Origin: Lysobacter dokdonensis DS-58
GTDB taxonomy: Bacteria > Pseudomonadota > Gammaproteobacteria > Xanthomonadales > Xanthomonadaceae
Reading direction: 5' to 3'
DNA length: 64,000 nucleotides
Assembly (NCBI RefSeq): GCF_000770795.1
Contig: NZ_JRKJ01000008.1
Span: 1 to 64,000, forward strand
In this document: in pieces, positions 1-9,649 of the stretch
Numbering within the stretch: the first letter of the stretch is position 1
Layout of the letters: every line of letters begins with the position of its first letter
Made by a program: the position numbers and the translations under genes
Notes under the pieces: model-generated
What the model saw: the letters and a program-made list of their open reading frames with translations, nothing else
Told to the model about the DNA's origin: nothing
Databases searched by the model: none

Positions 1-861
1 GCGAAGGCCGCGAGTGCGAGTGCCAACAACGCGAACGCGCGCACGGCCGGCGCACGCCTCGAAATCGTGCCGCCCGTGCAGGCCGGCGCCAAGACACCAG
101 GATCACGATCCGGCGCCAGCGCCGGAGGCGAGGGCGACATGCTGCGACAGCAGGAATTGAACCAGGCGAAGGAAGACCTCGCCGCGCGCGATGCCGAAGT
201 GCAGGAACTGCAGTCCCGCGTCGCGGAACTGGAGAAACTGCAGAAGGACCAGGCCGCGCTGATCGCGATGAAGGACAGCAAGCTCGCGGCCGCCGAACAA
301 CGCCTGGCGCAGTCGAACGACGCCGCCGCGAAGGCGACGACCGCGACCACGGCGCAGCAGCAACCGGCGCAACAGACCGGCACGCCCGCATGGCTGTGGG
401 GCGGGGCAGGGTTGCTGATGCTTGGCGTGCTCGCGTGGCTGTTCACGCGCCGTCGCGCCACGCGCGTCGAACAACCGGCGCGCCGCGCATACGACACCGA
501 AGCGCTCGCCGCGGGCATCCCGACCGCCGAAGACGTCGCGCCGCGCGAACGCGCAGCACCGGCGCCGGCCACGCCGGAACAGGCGCCGGCCTTCGCAGCA
601 GCCCCTCCGCGTGCGAAGGAAACGCCGCACTGGACGGCCGCGCCCGCGACCCTCGGCGCGGCGCCCACGTGGCACGGTGGTGCGACCGGCGATAACACCG
701 CCGTCGCCGAACCGCAGACCGCGATGCAGCAACTGGAACTTGCGCGCGCCTATCTCGACATGGGCGACGACGACGCGGCGCGCGTGATCCTGCGCGAAGT
801 GCTCGACGGTCGCGATCCGGCCGCGCGCGACACGGCGGCACGCATGTTGCGCGAGCTGTGA
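1..861 (+). CDS. fimV: FimV-like pilus/polar hub protein, C-terminal part (5' end outside window)
   Basis: The reading frame is open from the left edge, so only the C-terminal ~286 residues are seen. They contain an RLEIVPP-type segment typical of FimV, a coiled coil rich in Glu/Gln/Ala (about residues 45-105 of the visible part), one transmembrane helix ([20 protein letters not shown]), a Pro/Ala-rich cytoplasmic linker, and a C-terminal FimV motif ([20 protein letters not shown], then a leucine-rich end). In Pseudomonas and Xanthomonas, FimV/TspA proteins are inner-membrane, peptidoglycan-binding proteins needed for type IV pilus function and polar organisation. The N-terminal LysM part would lie left of the window. 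It sits 10 bp before truA, the usual fimV-truA neighbourhood. Identity is based on architecture, TPR-like C-terminus and context. Confidence 0.85.
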   Translation, partial: AKAASASANNANARTAGARLEIVPPVQAGAKTPGSRSGASAGGEGDMLRQQELNQAKEDLAARDAEVQELQSRVAELEKLQKDQAALIAMKDSKLAAAEQRLAQSNDAAAKATTATTAQQQPAQQTGTPAWLWGGAGLLMLGVLAWLFTRRRATRVEQPARRAYDTEALAAGIPTAEDVAPRERAAPAPATPEQAPAFAAAPPRAKETPHWTAAPATLGAAPTWHGGATGDNTAVAEPQTAMQQLELARAYLDMGDDDAARVILREVLDGRDPAARDTAARMLREL

Positions 862-871
862 TGCGCGCCTG

Positions 872-1657
872 ATGGCGCGCTACGCGCTCGGCGTCGAATA
901 CGACGGCGGCGATTTCCTCGGCTGGCAACGCCTCAGCAAACCGGGCGAGCCGGGCGACGAAACCGTGCAGCAGGCGCTGGAAACGGCGCTGTCGTTCGTC
1001 GCGGCCACGCAGGTCGACACCGTATGCGCGGGCCGCACCGACGCCGGCGTGCATGGCGTGTGCAACGTCGTGCATTTCGATACCGACGTGCAGCGCGACG
1101 TGCGCGGCTGGGTGCTCGGCACCACCTCGCGCCTGCCGCCGAGCATCAGCATCCGCTGGTGCGTGCCGGTCGCCGACGATTTCCACGCGCGTTTTTCCGC
1201 CATCGCGCGACGCTATCGCTATCGCATCCTCAACCGTGCCGTGCGCCCCGCGCTGGCGCGTCGTTACGTGACCTGGGAGCGCATCCCGCTGGATGTCGAC
1301 GCCATGAACATCGCCGCGCAGGCGCTGGTCGGCGAACACGACTTCAACGCTTTCCGCACCGTGCATTGCCAGGCGCCGCACGCGCGCCGCGACCTGCAGA
1401 GCATCGCCTTCCGGCGCGACGGTGATGAGGTCTGGATGGATGTGAGGGCGAATGCATTCCTGCATCACATGGTTCGCAATATCGTCGGGTCCCTGGTCCT
1501 GGTCGGCCGTGGCGAACGCCCCCCGGCCTGGATCGCCGAATTGCTGGCCGGCCGCGACCGAACCCTCGCCGGGCCGACCGCACCCCCAACGGGCCTGAGC
1601 TTTCTCGGCCCGCTGTATCCCGGCCTGTTCGGCCTGCCCGACGAGGTGACCGCTTGA
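872..1657 (+). CDS. truA: tRNA pseudouridine(38-40) synthase TruA
   Basis: A 261-residue protein that converts uridines 38-40 of the tRNA anticodon arm to pseudouridine. The N-terminus [19 protein letters not shown] is typical of the family. The catalytic Asp lies in [11 protein letters not shown] (Asp57), with further conserved blocks RYRYRI and the C-terminal [11 protein letters not shown]. Length is normal for bacterial TruA. It follows fimV by 10 bp. Its stop codon overlaps the TTG start of trpF (TTGA), so translation of the two is probably coupled. The fimV-truA-trpF-trpB-trpA order is common in Xanthomonadaceae and Pseudomonas. Confidence 0.97.
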   Translation: MARYALGVEYDGGDFLGWQRLSKPGEPGDETVQQALETALSFVAATQVDTVCAGRTDAGVHGVCNVVHFDTDVQRDVRGWVLGTTSRLPPSISIRWCVPVADDFHARFSAIARRYRYRILNRAVRPALARRYVTWERIPLDVDAMNIAAQALVGEHDFNAFRTVHCQAPHARRDLQSIAFRRDGDEVWMDVRANAFLHHMVRNIVGSLVLVGRGERPPAWIAELLAGRDRTLAGPTAPPTGLSFLGPLYPGLFGLPDEVTA

Positions 1658-2319
1658 GCAAGACGCTGTTCCGCACGCGTATCAAGTTCTGCGGCATGAC
1701 CCGCGCCGGCGACGTGCGTCTGGCCAGCGAGCTCGGCGTCGACGCCGTCGGCTTCGTGTTCGCCGAAGGCAGCCCGCGCCGCCTGCAGCCCGAGGAAGCC
1801 CGCGCCATGCGCAATGCGATGGAGCCGCTGGTCGACGCCGTCGCGCTGTTCAAGGACAACCCGGCCGATGAGGTGCGCGCGGTGCTCAAGCAGGTTCGCC
1901 CGAGCCTGCTGCAGTTCCACGGCAGCGAGGACGACGTCTTCTGCAAGAGCTTCGGCGTGCCCTACATCAAGGGCATCCCGATGCGCGGCCTCGACCCGGC
2001 CCAGCGCGCCCAGCACGCGATCCAGCTGCTGATGAAGTACCCGGCGGCTTCGGCTTTCCTGTTCGATGGCCACGCCGAGGGCCAGCAGGGCGGCACCGGG
2101 GAGGTCTTCGACTGGTCCACCATTCCCACGGGGCTGGGCAAGCCCTTCGTCCTGGCCGGCGGCCTGCGGCCCGATAATGTGTTCGACGCCGTGATTTCCA
2201 CCCTTCCGTGGGGTGTGGACGTGGCTTCCGGGATCGAAAGCGCCCCCGGGATCAAGGACGGCGATAAGATGCGCCGTTTCGTCGAAGAAGTCCGTCGTGC
2301 CGACTGCCACCCAGACTGA
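1654..2319 (+). CDS. trpF: Phosphoribosylanthranilate isomerase
   Basis: A 221-residue TIM-barrel enzyme of tryptophan synthesis that isomerises N-(5-phosphoribosyl)anthranilate to CdRP. The first strand reads RIKFCGMTR with the catalytic-base Cys13. The general-acid Asp is in FLFDGH, and the phosphate-binding region is [14 protein letters not shown] near the C-terminus. The start is TTG, embedded in the truA stop (TTGA); the next in-frame starts would remove the catalytic strand. The 3' end overlaps the likely trpB start by 23 bp. trpC, trpD and trpE are not in the window. Confidence 0.97.
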   Translation: MSKTLFRTRIKFCGMTRAGDVRLASELGVDAVGFVFAEGSPRRLQPEEARAMRNAMEPLVDAVALFKDNPADEVRAVLKQVRPSLLQFHGSEDDVFCKSFGVPYIKGIPMRGLDPAQRAQHAIQLLMKYPAASAFLFDGHAEGQQGGTGEVFDWSTIPTGLGKPFVLAGGLRPDNVFDAVISTLPWGVDVASGIESAPGIKDGDKMRRFVEEVRRADCHPD

Positions 2320-3544
2320 GCCCACCGCCCGCGGCTCCGAGCTGATCGATTTCAGCAACACCCCCGACCCGACCGGCCATTTCGGCCGCTTCGGCGGGCG
2401 GTTCGTGGCCGAAACGCTGATCGGTCCGCTGGACGAGCTGGCCGCGGCGTACGACGCGGCGCGCGTGGACCCCGCGTTCATCGCCGAGTTCGAACACGAC
2501 CTCAAGCATTACGTCGGCCGCCCGAGCCCGATCTACGAAGCCACGCGCCTGTCGCGCGAGAACGGCGGCGCACGCATCCTGCTCAAGCGCGAAGACCTGA
2601 ACCACACCGGCGCGCACAAGATCAACAACACCATCGGCCAGGCGCTGCTCGCGCGCCGCATGGGCAAGCCGCGGATCATCGCCGAGACCGGCGCGGGGCA
2701 GCACGGCGTCGCTTCGGCCACCGTGGCCGCGCGCCTCGGGCTGGAATGCGTCGTGTACATGGGCGCGACCGACATCGAGCGCCAGAAGATCAACGTCTAT
2801 CGCATGCGCCTGCTCGGCGCGACGGTCGTGCCGGTGACCAGCGGTTCGCAGACGCTCAAGGACGCGCTCAACGAAGCGATGCGCGACTGGGTGACGAATG
2901 TCGCCGACACCTTCTACATCATCGGCACCGTCGCGGGCCCCGACCCGTATCCGCGCATGGTCCGCGACTTCAACGCAGTCGTCGGCCGCGAAGCGCGTGC
3001 GCAGATGCTCGCCGACTACGGCCGCCTGCCGGATGTCGTCACCGCGTGCGTCGGCGGCGGCAGCAACGCGATCGGCATCTTCCACGCCTTCCTCAACGAC
3101 CGCGGCGTGCGCATCGTCGGCGCCGAAGCGGCGGGCGAGGGCATCGCGACGGGCCGTCACGCCGCGTCGCTCGCCGCCGGTCGCCCCGGCGTGCTGCACG
3201 GCAACCGCACCTACGTGTTGTGCGACGACGACGGCCAGATCGTCGAGACGCATTCGGTGTCCGCGGGCCTCGACTATCCGGGCGTCGGCCCGGAACACGC
3301 ATTCTTGAAGGACACCGGCCGCGCCGATTACGTTGGCGTCACCGACGACGAAGCGCTCGCCGCCTTCCACCAGCTCGCGCGCACCGAGGGCATCCTCGCC
3401 GCGCTCGAATCCAGCCACGCCGTCGCGCAAGCCCTGAAGCTCGCGCGGGACATGCCACGCGATGCCCTCGTGCTGTGCAACCTGTCCGGCCGCGGCGACA
3501 AGGACGTGCACACCATCGCCGCGCGCGACGGACTTTCTTTCTGA
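2297..3544 (+). CDS. trpB: Tryptophan synthase beta subunit
   Basis: The beta subunit joins indole and L-serine using pyridoxal phosphate. The hallmark [16 protein letters not shown] segment is near the N-terminus. The PLP lysine is in [10 protein letters not shown] (Lys108 from the chosen start), with the phosphate-binding glycine loop GGGSNA and LSGRGDKD near the C-terminus. The frame is open further upstream inside trpF. I prefer GTG at 2297 because it gives about 24 residues before HFGRFGG, as in relatives, and an AAGAAG purine run lies 6 nt upstream. The result is 415 residues. It overlaps trpF by 23 bp. A small DUF3144 gene separates it from trpA. Confidence 0.97.
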   Translation: MPTATQTEPTARGSELIDFSNTPDPTGHFGRFGGRFVAETLIGPLDELAAAYDAARVDPAFIAEFEHDLKHYVGRPSPIYEATRLSRENGGARILLKREDLNHTGAHKINNTIGQALLARRMGKPRIIAETGAGQHGVASATVAARLGLECVVYMGATDIERQKINVYRMRLLGATVVPVTSGSQTLKDALNEAMRDWVTNVADTFYIIGTVAGPDPYPRMVRDFNAVVGREARAQMLADYGRLPDVVTACVGGGSNAIGIFHAFLNDRGVRIVGAEAAGEGIATGRHAASLAAGRPGVLHGNRTYVLCDDDGQIVETHSVSAGLDYPGVGPEHAFLKDTGRADYVGVTDDEALAAFHQLARTEGILAALESSHAVAQALKLARDMPRDALVLCNLSGRGDKDVHTIAARDGLSF

Positions 3545-3564
3545 ACCTTGCCAGGAGTAGCACC

Positions 3565-3945
3565 ATGACCGACGACACCCAGGGCCAGCAGGCCGCGCAG
3601 CAGCAGAACGAGCTCGACCCCAAGTTCTTCGCGGTGGTCAACGAGTATCTCGAACTGACCAACAAGCATTCGAAGGAACACGGCCTCAAGCGCATCTCGA
3701 TGGCCTCGCTGTACGCCGCCGCGCGCTTCAACGTGCACACCTTCATGTCCGCCGCCGGCGCCAACGTGGCCGCCGAACGCCAGGACTTCCTCAACTACAT
3801 GACCAAGCTATACCGCACGATGCTCAATGAGCACCTGGACGGCCTGGGCCACGAGCGCGGCGTCAACGTCGGCGAGTCCGAGCTGCAGGCGGAAATCGAC
3901 CGCCAGGCCGCCGCGCGCGCCGCGCAGGAAAACACCGGCGCGTGA
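3565..3945 (+). CDS. DUF3144-like small protein inside the trp block
   Basis: A 126-residue, probably cytoplasmic protein without signal peptide or membrane segment. The core (ELDPKFFAVVNEYLELTNKH, then SLYAAARFNVHTFM) fits my memory of DUF3144, a small helical family of unknown function; the assignment was not tested. The N-terminus is Gln/Asp-rich, and the C-terminus (QAEIDRQAAARAAQE) is probably a coiled coil. The start ATG is preceded by CAGGAG at good spacing. It lies 20 bp after trpB, and its TGA overlaps the GTG of trpA (GTGA). It is therefore almost certainly co-transcribed and translationally coupled with the two tryptophan synthase subunits. Its function is unknown. Confidence 0.8.
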   Translation: MTDDTQGQQAAQQQNELDPKFFAVVNEYLELTNKHSKEHGLKRISMASLYAAARFNVHTFMSAAGANVAAERQDFLNYMTKLYRTMLNEHLDGLGHERGVNVGESELQAEIDRQAAARAAQENTGA

Positions 3946-4754
3946 GCCGGCTGTCGGCCACGTTCGACGCCCTGCGCGCGCGCGGGCGCAAGGCGCTGGT
4001 GCCCTTCGTCACCGCGGGCGATCCCGCGCTCGACGCAACGGCGCCGGTGCTGCATGCGCTCGTCGCGGCGGGCGCCGACGTGCTCGAACTCGGTGTGCCG
4101 TTCTCCGACCCGATGGCGGACGGCCCCGTGATCCAGCGCAGCTCGGAACGCGCGTTGTCACGCGGCGCCGGGCTGTCGTACGTACTCGACACGGTGCGCA
4201 CCTTCCGCACGAAAGACGCGACGACGCCCGTGGTCCTGATGGGATACCTCAATCCCGTCGAGATCCGCGGCGTCGAACGCTTCGCGCGCGATGCGGCCGA
4301 GGCGGGCGTCGACGGCGTGTTGCTCGTCGACCTCCCGCCCGAGGAAGCCGACGATCTGCGCGCTGCGCTCGACTCGCACGGCCTCGCGCTGATCCTCCTG
4401 GCCTCGCCGACGACACCGGAAGCGCGCCTGCGCCGCCTGTGCGGCGACGCTCAGGGTTACCTCTATTTCGTGAGCTTCGCCGGCGTGACCGGCGCGGACC
4501 GGCTCGACGCCGGCGCCGCGTCCGAACGCCTGCATGCGCTGCGCGCGCAGGCCAGCGTGCCCGTGCTCGCCGGTTTCGGCATCAAGGACGCGGCGTCCGC
4601 CTCCGCGATGGCCGAACACGCCGACGGCGTGGTGGTGGGCAGCGCGCTCGTTGCCGCGCTCGCGGCCGCCGACGATCCGGTGGCCGAAGCCGCGCGTTTC
4701 CTCGCGCCCTTGCGCGCCGCGCTCGACGCCGCCTCCGGCGCGCGGGCCGCATAG
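3942..4754 (+). CDS. trpA: Tryptophan synthase alpha subunit
   Basis: A 270-residue TIM-barrel subunit that cleaves indole-3-glycerol phosphate to indole, which is channelled to TrpB. Motifs are FVTAGDP at the start and LELGVPFSDPMADGPVIQ. The catalytic Glu49 and Asp60 fall at the same numbers as in the Salmonella enzyme. The phosphate-binding part is VLAGFGIKDAASA plus GVVVGSALV. The GTG start overlaps the preceding stop (GTGA). The C-terminus is Ala-rich. A -10-like box follows it and precedes accD. Confidence 0.97.
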   Translation: MSRLSATFDALRARGRKALVPFVTAGDPALDATAPVLHALVAAGADVLELGVPFSDPMADGPVIQRSSERALSRGAGLSYVLDTVRTFRTKDATTPVVLMGYLNPVEIRGVERFARDAAEAGVDGVLLVDLPPEEADDLRAALDSHGLALILLASPTTPEARLRRLCGDAQGYLYFVSFAGVTGADRLDAGAASERLHALRAQASVPVLAGFGIKDAASASAMAEHADGVVVGSALVAALAAADDPVAEAARFLAPLRAALDAASGARAA

Positions 4755-4785
4755 CCCCTCGCACCGCCCTCGCGGGGCGCTGCGC

Positions 4786-4791
4786 TAGACT
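4786..4791 (+). promoter_or_regulatory. Candidate -10 box of accD (TAGACT)
   Basis: TGCGCTAGACTCCCGCGC (4781-4798) lies 39 nt before the accD GTG and nearly repeats the box before tpiA (CTGCGCTAGACTGCCGCG). A good -35 is not visible. A short G/C hairpin (stem 4765-4769 with 4775-4779) lies just upstream. Confidence 0.5.
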
Positions 4792-4830
4792 CCCGCGCAC
4801 CCCGACCACCCCTGACCGGAAGACCGTTAC

Positions 4831-5714
<884 letters not shown>

Positions 5715-5718
<4 letters not shown>

Positions 5719-7076
5719 GCCGCAAGTATTTCGGCACCGACGGCATCCGCGGCCGCGTGGGCGAGGGTGCGATCTCCGCGGACTTCGTGCTTCGCCTCGG
5801 CAACGCCTACGGCCATGCGCTGTTGCAGGCGCAGCGCGATTCGCACCGCGAATGGCGCAAGCCGGTGGTCATCATCGGCAAGGACACGCGCATCTCGAAC
5901 TACATGTTCGAGGCCGCGCTGGAAGCCGGGCTGGTCGCCGCGGGGGTCGACGTGCAGCTGATGGGCCCGATGCCCACGCCGGCCGTCGCGCACCTGACGC
6001 GCTCGCTGCGCGCCGACGGCGGCATCGTGATTTCGGCCTCGCACAACCCGCACCACGACAATGGCATCAAGTTCTTCTCGGCCGAAGGCGAAAAGCTCGA
6101 CGATGCGACGGAACTCGCCATCGAAGCCGCGCTCGAAGCCCCGTTCACCACCGTGCAATCCGAGCGCCTGGGCAAGGCGCTGCGCACGCGCGGCGCGGTC
6201 GAGCGTTACGTCGAGGCGTGCAAGAACTCCGTGCCCAAGGGCTTCGACCTCACGGGCGTGCGCATCGCGATGGATTGCGCGAACGGCGCGACGTACCAGA
6301 TCGCACCGCTCGTGCTGCGCGAACTCGGCGCGCGCGTGGATGCCATCGGCGTCGATCCGAACGGCCTGAACATCAACGACGGCGTCGGTTCGACGCATCC
6401 CGAAACGCTGGTCGCGCACGTGCGCGCCACCAAGGCCGACATCGGCATCGCCTTCGACGGGGACGGCGACCGCGTGCTGTTCGTCGCCGACGACGGCACG
6501 ATCTGCGACGGCGACGATCTGCTCTACGTCCTCGCCACCGACTGGCAGGACAGCGGCCGCCTGCGCGGCCCGATGGTCGGCACGCTCATGACCAACTTCG
6601 GCCTGGAGAAGGCGCTGGCCGACCGCGGCATCGCCTTCATGCGCGCCAAGGTCGGCGACCGCTACGTGCACCAGATGCTCGTCGAACACGAGGGCGTGCT
6701 GGGCGGCGAAGCGTCGGGCCATCTGCTGTGCCTGGATCGGGCGAGCACCGGCGACGGCATCGTGAGCGCGCTGCAGGTGCTCGAAGTGCTGCGCCGTCGC
6801 GGCCTCAGCCTGCGCGACGCGCTCGCCGGCATGCGCAAGGTGCCGCAGAAGACGATCAACGTGCAGCTCGCACCGGGCGCCAAGCCTGTCGAGCAGGCGT
6901 CCGTGCAGGCCGCCTTGGCCGATGCGCAACAGGCCGTCGCCGGCCGCGGCCGCGCGTTCCTGCGCCCGTCGGGCACGGAACCGGTCGTGCGCGTCACGGT
7001 CGAAGCCGACGACGATACGCTCGTGCGCAACACCCTCGACAAACTGGCCGACGCCGTGCGCGCGGCCGCGCAGTAA
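5715..7076 (+). CDS. glmM: Phosphoglucosamine mutase
   Basis: A 453-residue enzyme converting glucosamine-6-phosphate to glucosamine-1-phosphate for UDP-GlcNAc, and hence peptidoglycan and lipopolysaccharide. It begins [13 protein letters not shown]. The phosphoserine loop is [13 protein letters not shown] (Ser109), the Mg-binding loop is DGDGDR, the sugar-specificity loop is GGEASGH and the phosphate-binding loop is [11 protein letters not shown]. The TTG start overlaps the accD stop, implying one transcript. The next gene starts 15 bp downstream. Confidence 0.97.
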
Positions 7077-7091
7077 CCATTGCCCATCGAA

Positions 7092-8051
7092 ATGAACGCC
7101 CAGACCCGCATTCCCACGCTCGACATCGCGCGCTTCACCCATCCGACCAGCCCCGAGGACCGCGACGCGTTCGTCGCCGAACTCGGCAGCGCCTATCGCG
7201 AGTGGGGCTTCGCCGGCATCCGCAACCATGGCATCCCGCAGGACCAGATCGACCGCGCATACGACGTGTTCCAGCGCTTCTTCGCGCAGTCCGACGAGAC
7301 CAAGCGCAAATACCACGTCGCCGGCGGCGGCGGTGCGCGCGGCTACACGCCCTTCGGCGTGGAAACCGCAAAGGGCGCGCAGTACCACGACCTGAAGGAG
7401 TTCTGGCACATCGGCCGCGAGATCCCGCGCGACCATCATTGCGCCGACGTCATGCAGGCCAACCTGTGGCCGGACGAAATCCCGGAGTTCCGCGAAGTGG
7501 GCTACGGGCTGTACCAGTCGCTCGACACGCTCGGCGCGCAGGTGTTGTCGGCGCTCGCGCTGCACATCGGCCTGCCGGAGAATTACTTCGTCGACAAGAC
7601 GAACTACGGCAACTCGATCCTGCGGCCGATCCACTACCCGCCGATCACCACGCCCGACATCCCGAACGTGCGCGCAGGCGCGCATGAAGACATCAACCTG
7701 ATCACGCTGCTGGTCGGCGCGAGCGCCGCGGGCCTGGAAGTGAAATCGCGCACGGGCGAGTGGGTGCCGTTCACCTCCGACGCCGACACCATCGTCGTCA
7801 ACATCGGCGACATGCTGCAGCGCCTGACCAACCACGTGTATCCGTCCACCACGCACCGCGTGGTGAACCCGCCGGGCGAACTCGCGCGCCAGCCGCGTTA
7901 CTCGACGCCCTTCTTCCTGCACCCGAACCCGGATTTCCTCATCGACGTCCTGGACTCGTGCGTGACAGACGAAAACCCGTCGCGTTATCCGGAAGCAATC
8001 ACGGCGCAGGGGTATCTCGAAGAGCGCCTGCGCGAGATCAAGCTCAAGTAA
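7092..8051 (+). CDS. Isopenicillin N synthase-like 2-oxoglutarate/Fe(II) oxygenase
   Basis: A 319-residue protein of the isopenicillin N synthase / 2OG-Fe(II) oxygenase superfamily. The N-terminal DIOX_N region reads IPTLDIAR...WGFAGIRNHGIP. The jelly-roll core has the iron triad: His and Asp in GAHEDINLITLL and a later His in STTHRVVNP. RYSTPFFLHP carries the Arg-x-Ser that binds 2-oxoglutarate. The family includes plant-type hydroxylases and bacterial enzymes of unknown substrate, so the substrate is not predictable. An in-frame TTG at 7080 is also possible; ATG 7092 is preferred. It lies 15 bp after glmM on the same strand, and its last 8 bp overlap the convergent methyltransferase gene. 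No antibiotic cluster is nearby. Confidence 0.88.
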   Translation: MNAQTRIPTLDIARFTHPTSPEDRDAFVAELGSAYREWGFAGIRNHGIPQDQIDRAYDVFQRFFAQSDETKRKYHVAGGGGARGYTPFGVETAKGAQYHDLKEFWHIGREIPRDHHCADVMQANLWPDEIPEFREVGYGLYQSLDTLGAQVLSALALHIGLPENYFVDKTNYGNSILRPIHYPPITTPDIPNVRAGAHEDINLITLLVGASAAGLEVKSRTGEWVPFTSDADTIVVNIGDMLQRLTNHVYPSTTHRVVNPPGELARQPRYSTPFFLHPNPDFLIDVLDSCVTDENPSRYPEAITAQGYLEERLREIKLK

Positions 8052-8904
8052 CGCCGCGCCAGCGGCGCTTGCTGATCGACTTCAGCAACGCGCGGAACAG
8101 CTTCACCTGCATCCGCTGCTTGAACGACCCCGCGCCCGGGATGCGCTTCAACGCTTCCGGGCGCTCGGCGGGGATCGCGCGGTTCGCGCTCACCAACGCA
8201 TCGGCCGATTGCGTCGACGGCGTCGCCCGCAATACGTACTGGAACGCGTGCCGCGAATCATCGTCATCGAGCAGTTCGACGGCGGTGACCAGCTCGCGCG
8301 ACAAGCCCATCGCGTAATCGGCGTCCACCTCGGGCACCTCCACGACCACTTCGTACAAACGCTCCAGGCGCAGTCCGCAGTCCGCGAGCAGTTGCGCGAT
8401 CGTGCCGCGCGTGAAAAATCGCAGATGCGTGTGGTCCATGATGCCGCGCTGCGCGTAGTCCCAGCGCCCCTGCAGCAGCATCGCGCGCACGCTGCCGTGC
8501 GCGATGTTCGGCAGGCTGATCGCCACGCTGCCGCCTTCGCGCAAGTGCCGCAATGCGTTGCGCAGCGCATCGGCGGGGTCGACCATGTGTTCGAGGACGT
8601 CGCCGAAGATCAGCACGTCGAAGCGCGCTTCGGGATGCGCGGCGAGGTAATCGTCGAGGCCGCCGTTCCAGACTTCGCTCAGCACGCGCGCGGCGGCCTG
8701 CGCGGACGCCGGATCCGGTTCGACGCCGGTGACGCGATGCCCGCGCGCGACGAGCGAGGCGCCCAGGTACCCCGACGAGCAGCCGACTTCGAGGACCGAC
8801 AGATGCGCGCGCCCGTCGGCGACGGCCAGTTCGTGCAGCAGCGTGTGCGAGTTGTTGCGCGCAGCGAGGTCGATGACCGCCTCGTACTTGATCGCGTCCG
8901 TCAT
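8044..8904 (-). CDS. Class I SAM-dependent methyltransferase
   Basis: A 286-residue methyltransferase. The SAM-binding motif I is VLEVGCSSGYLGASL, followed by the acidic loop GVEPDPA and the post-motif FDVLIFGDVLEHMVDP. The Methyltransf_11/12-like core covers roughly residues 40-190. The C-terminus (about 240-286) is basic (GSFKQRMQVKLFRALLKSISKRRWR) and may be amphipathic or membrane-binding. The start ATG lies inside the stop of the upstream oxygenase gene (ATGA), so the two are translationally coupled. Related enzymes are often encoded with glycosyltransferases, none of which are present here. The substrate is unknown. Confidence 0.88.
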   Translation of the reverse strand: MTDAIKYEAVIDLAARNNSHTLLHELAVADGRAHLSVLEVGCSSGYLGASLVARGHRVTGVEPDPASAQAAARVLSEVWNGGLDDYLAAHPEARFDVLIFGDVLEHMVDPADALRNALRHLREGGSVAISLPNIAHGSVRAMLLQGRWDYAQRGIMDHTHLRFFTRGTIAQLLADCGLRLERLYEVVVEVPEVDADYAMGLSRELVTAVELLDDDDSRHAFQYVLRATPSTQSADALVSANRAIPAERPEALKRIPGAGSFKQRMQVKLFRALLKSISKRRWRGVT

Positions 8905-9590
8905 GCCTTTGCCATCCAGAAAAACACCGCGGCCATGCGTTTGTCCGCCAGTTCGCGGCCATGGTAAGCGGTGGCGCTGTGCAGCAGGTTCGCGCGGTAC
9001 AGCAGCAAACGATTGAACTTGTGATCGACGCTGACGTCTTCGACGAACGAATCGGGCGGCACGAACCGCGTCCCCAATGCCTGCACCAGTGTCTGGTGCG
9101 GCGGCATCACGATGTTGCCGCCGCGCTGTCCGCCGGGCAGGCGCTGGCGGAAGAAGGTGGTGCCGAAACCGGCGGGCACGCCAGGGTTGAGATAAAGGAC
9201 TGCGGCGAAACGGCACAGCGCGCGCGAATCGGTGTGCGGCCGCGCGTCGCACTCGTCCGCGCCGACCACCTGGATGCAGTTGTGGTTGAGATGCGCACCG
9301 TCGGGCGCGGATTCGACCCAGAGTTTTTCCACGCCCGTCGCTTTGCGCACCAGCGCCTCGACGATGGCCAGCTCATCGGGCAGCAACCCCGGCATCACGC
9401 GCATGCCCGGCCAGGATTCGGGTTTGTGCGGGAAACCTTCGATCCAATCGGTGCGCGCGAGCGTGCGCGCGCGCACGGCGTCGGGGTCGGGCAGGACATC
9501 GTCGAATACCCAGAAATCGCGGCCCGGCGTGGGCTTGCGATAGGGCAGGACGGGCAGGGCGGGGCGCGCGGGCGGGCGAAGCATCGGCAT
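8901..9590 (-). CDS. DUF6445-like 2OG-Fe(II) oxygenase-fold protein
   Basis: A 229-residue soluble protein with a double-stranded beta-helix pattern. The metal-site candidate HTD is in ARPHTDSRALCRFAAVLYLN, followed by GFGTTFFRQ and a distal His in LLHSATAYHG. This matches the small oxygenase-like family annotated DUF6445 as I remember it; the substrate is unknown. It begins at ATG 9590 in a Pro/Arg-rich N-terminus and overlaps the methyltransferase start by 4 bp. The pairing suggests a hydroxylation plus methylation tailoring unit, but this is inference. It is divergent from tpiA, 59 bp apart. Confidence 0.72.
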   Translation of the reverse strand: MPMLRPPARPALPVLPYRKPTPGRDFWVFDDVLPDPDAVRARTLARTDWIEGFPHKPESWPGMRVMPGLLPDELAIVEALVRKATGVEKLWVESAPDGAHLNHNCIQVVGADECDARPHTDSRALCRFAAVLYLNPGVPAGFGTTFFRQRLPGGQRGGNIVMPPHQTLVQALGTRFVPPDSFVEDVSVDHKFNRLLLYRANLLHSATAYHGRELADKRMAAVFFWMAKA

Positions 9591-9620
9591 GCGCCGATCA
9601 TAGCGGGCGGGCCGCTGCGC

Positions 9621-9626
9621 TAGACT
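9621..9626 (+). promoter_or_regulatory. Candidate -10 box of tpiA (TAGACT)
   Basis: CTGCGCTAGACTGCCGCG (9615-9632) nearly repeats the accD box. The predicted start site near 9633 would leave a leader of about 17 nt before the ATG at 9650. No clear -35. Confidence 0.55.
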
Positions 9627-9649
9627 GCCGCGCTTCGAGGTTCGGGAAG

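Noticed and set aside
443-1468. Long minus-strand open frame opposite fimV and truA
   Set aside because: It is a shadow of the G/C-rich plus-strand genes; its translation is Arg/His/Ala-rich with no domain, while both plus-strand genes have clear family motifs.
7092-9590. Beta-lactam biosynthesis cluster suggested by the isopenicillin N synthase-like gene
   Set aside because: No ACV synthetase, epimerase, acyltransferase or transporter nearby; the family is broad and most members have other substrates.
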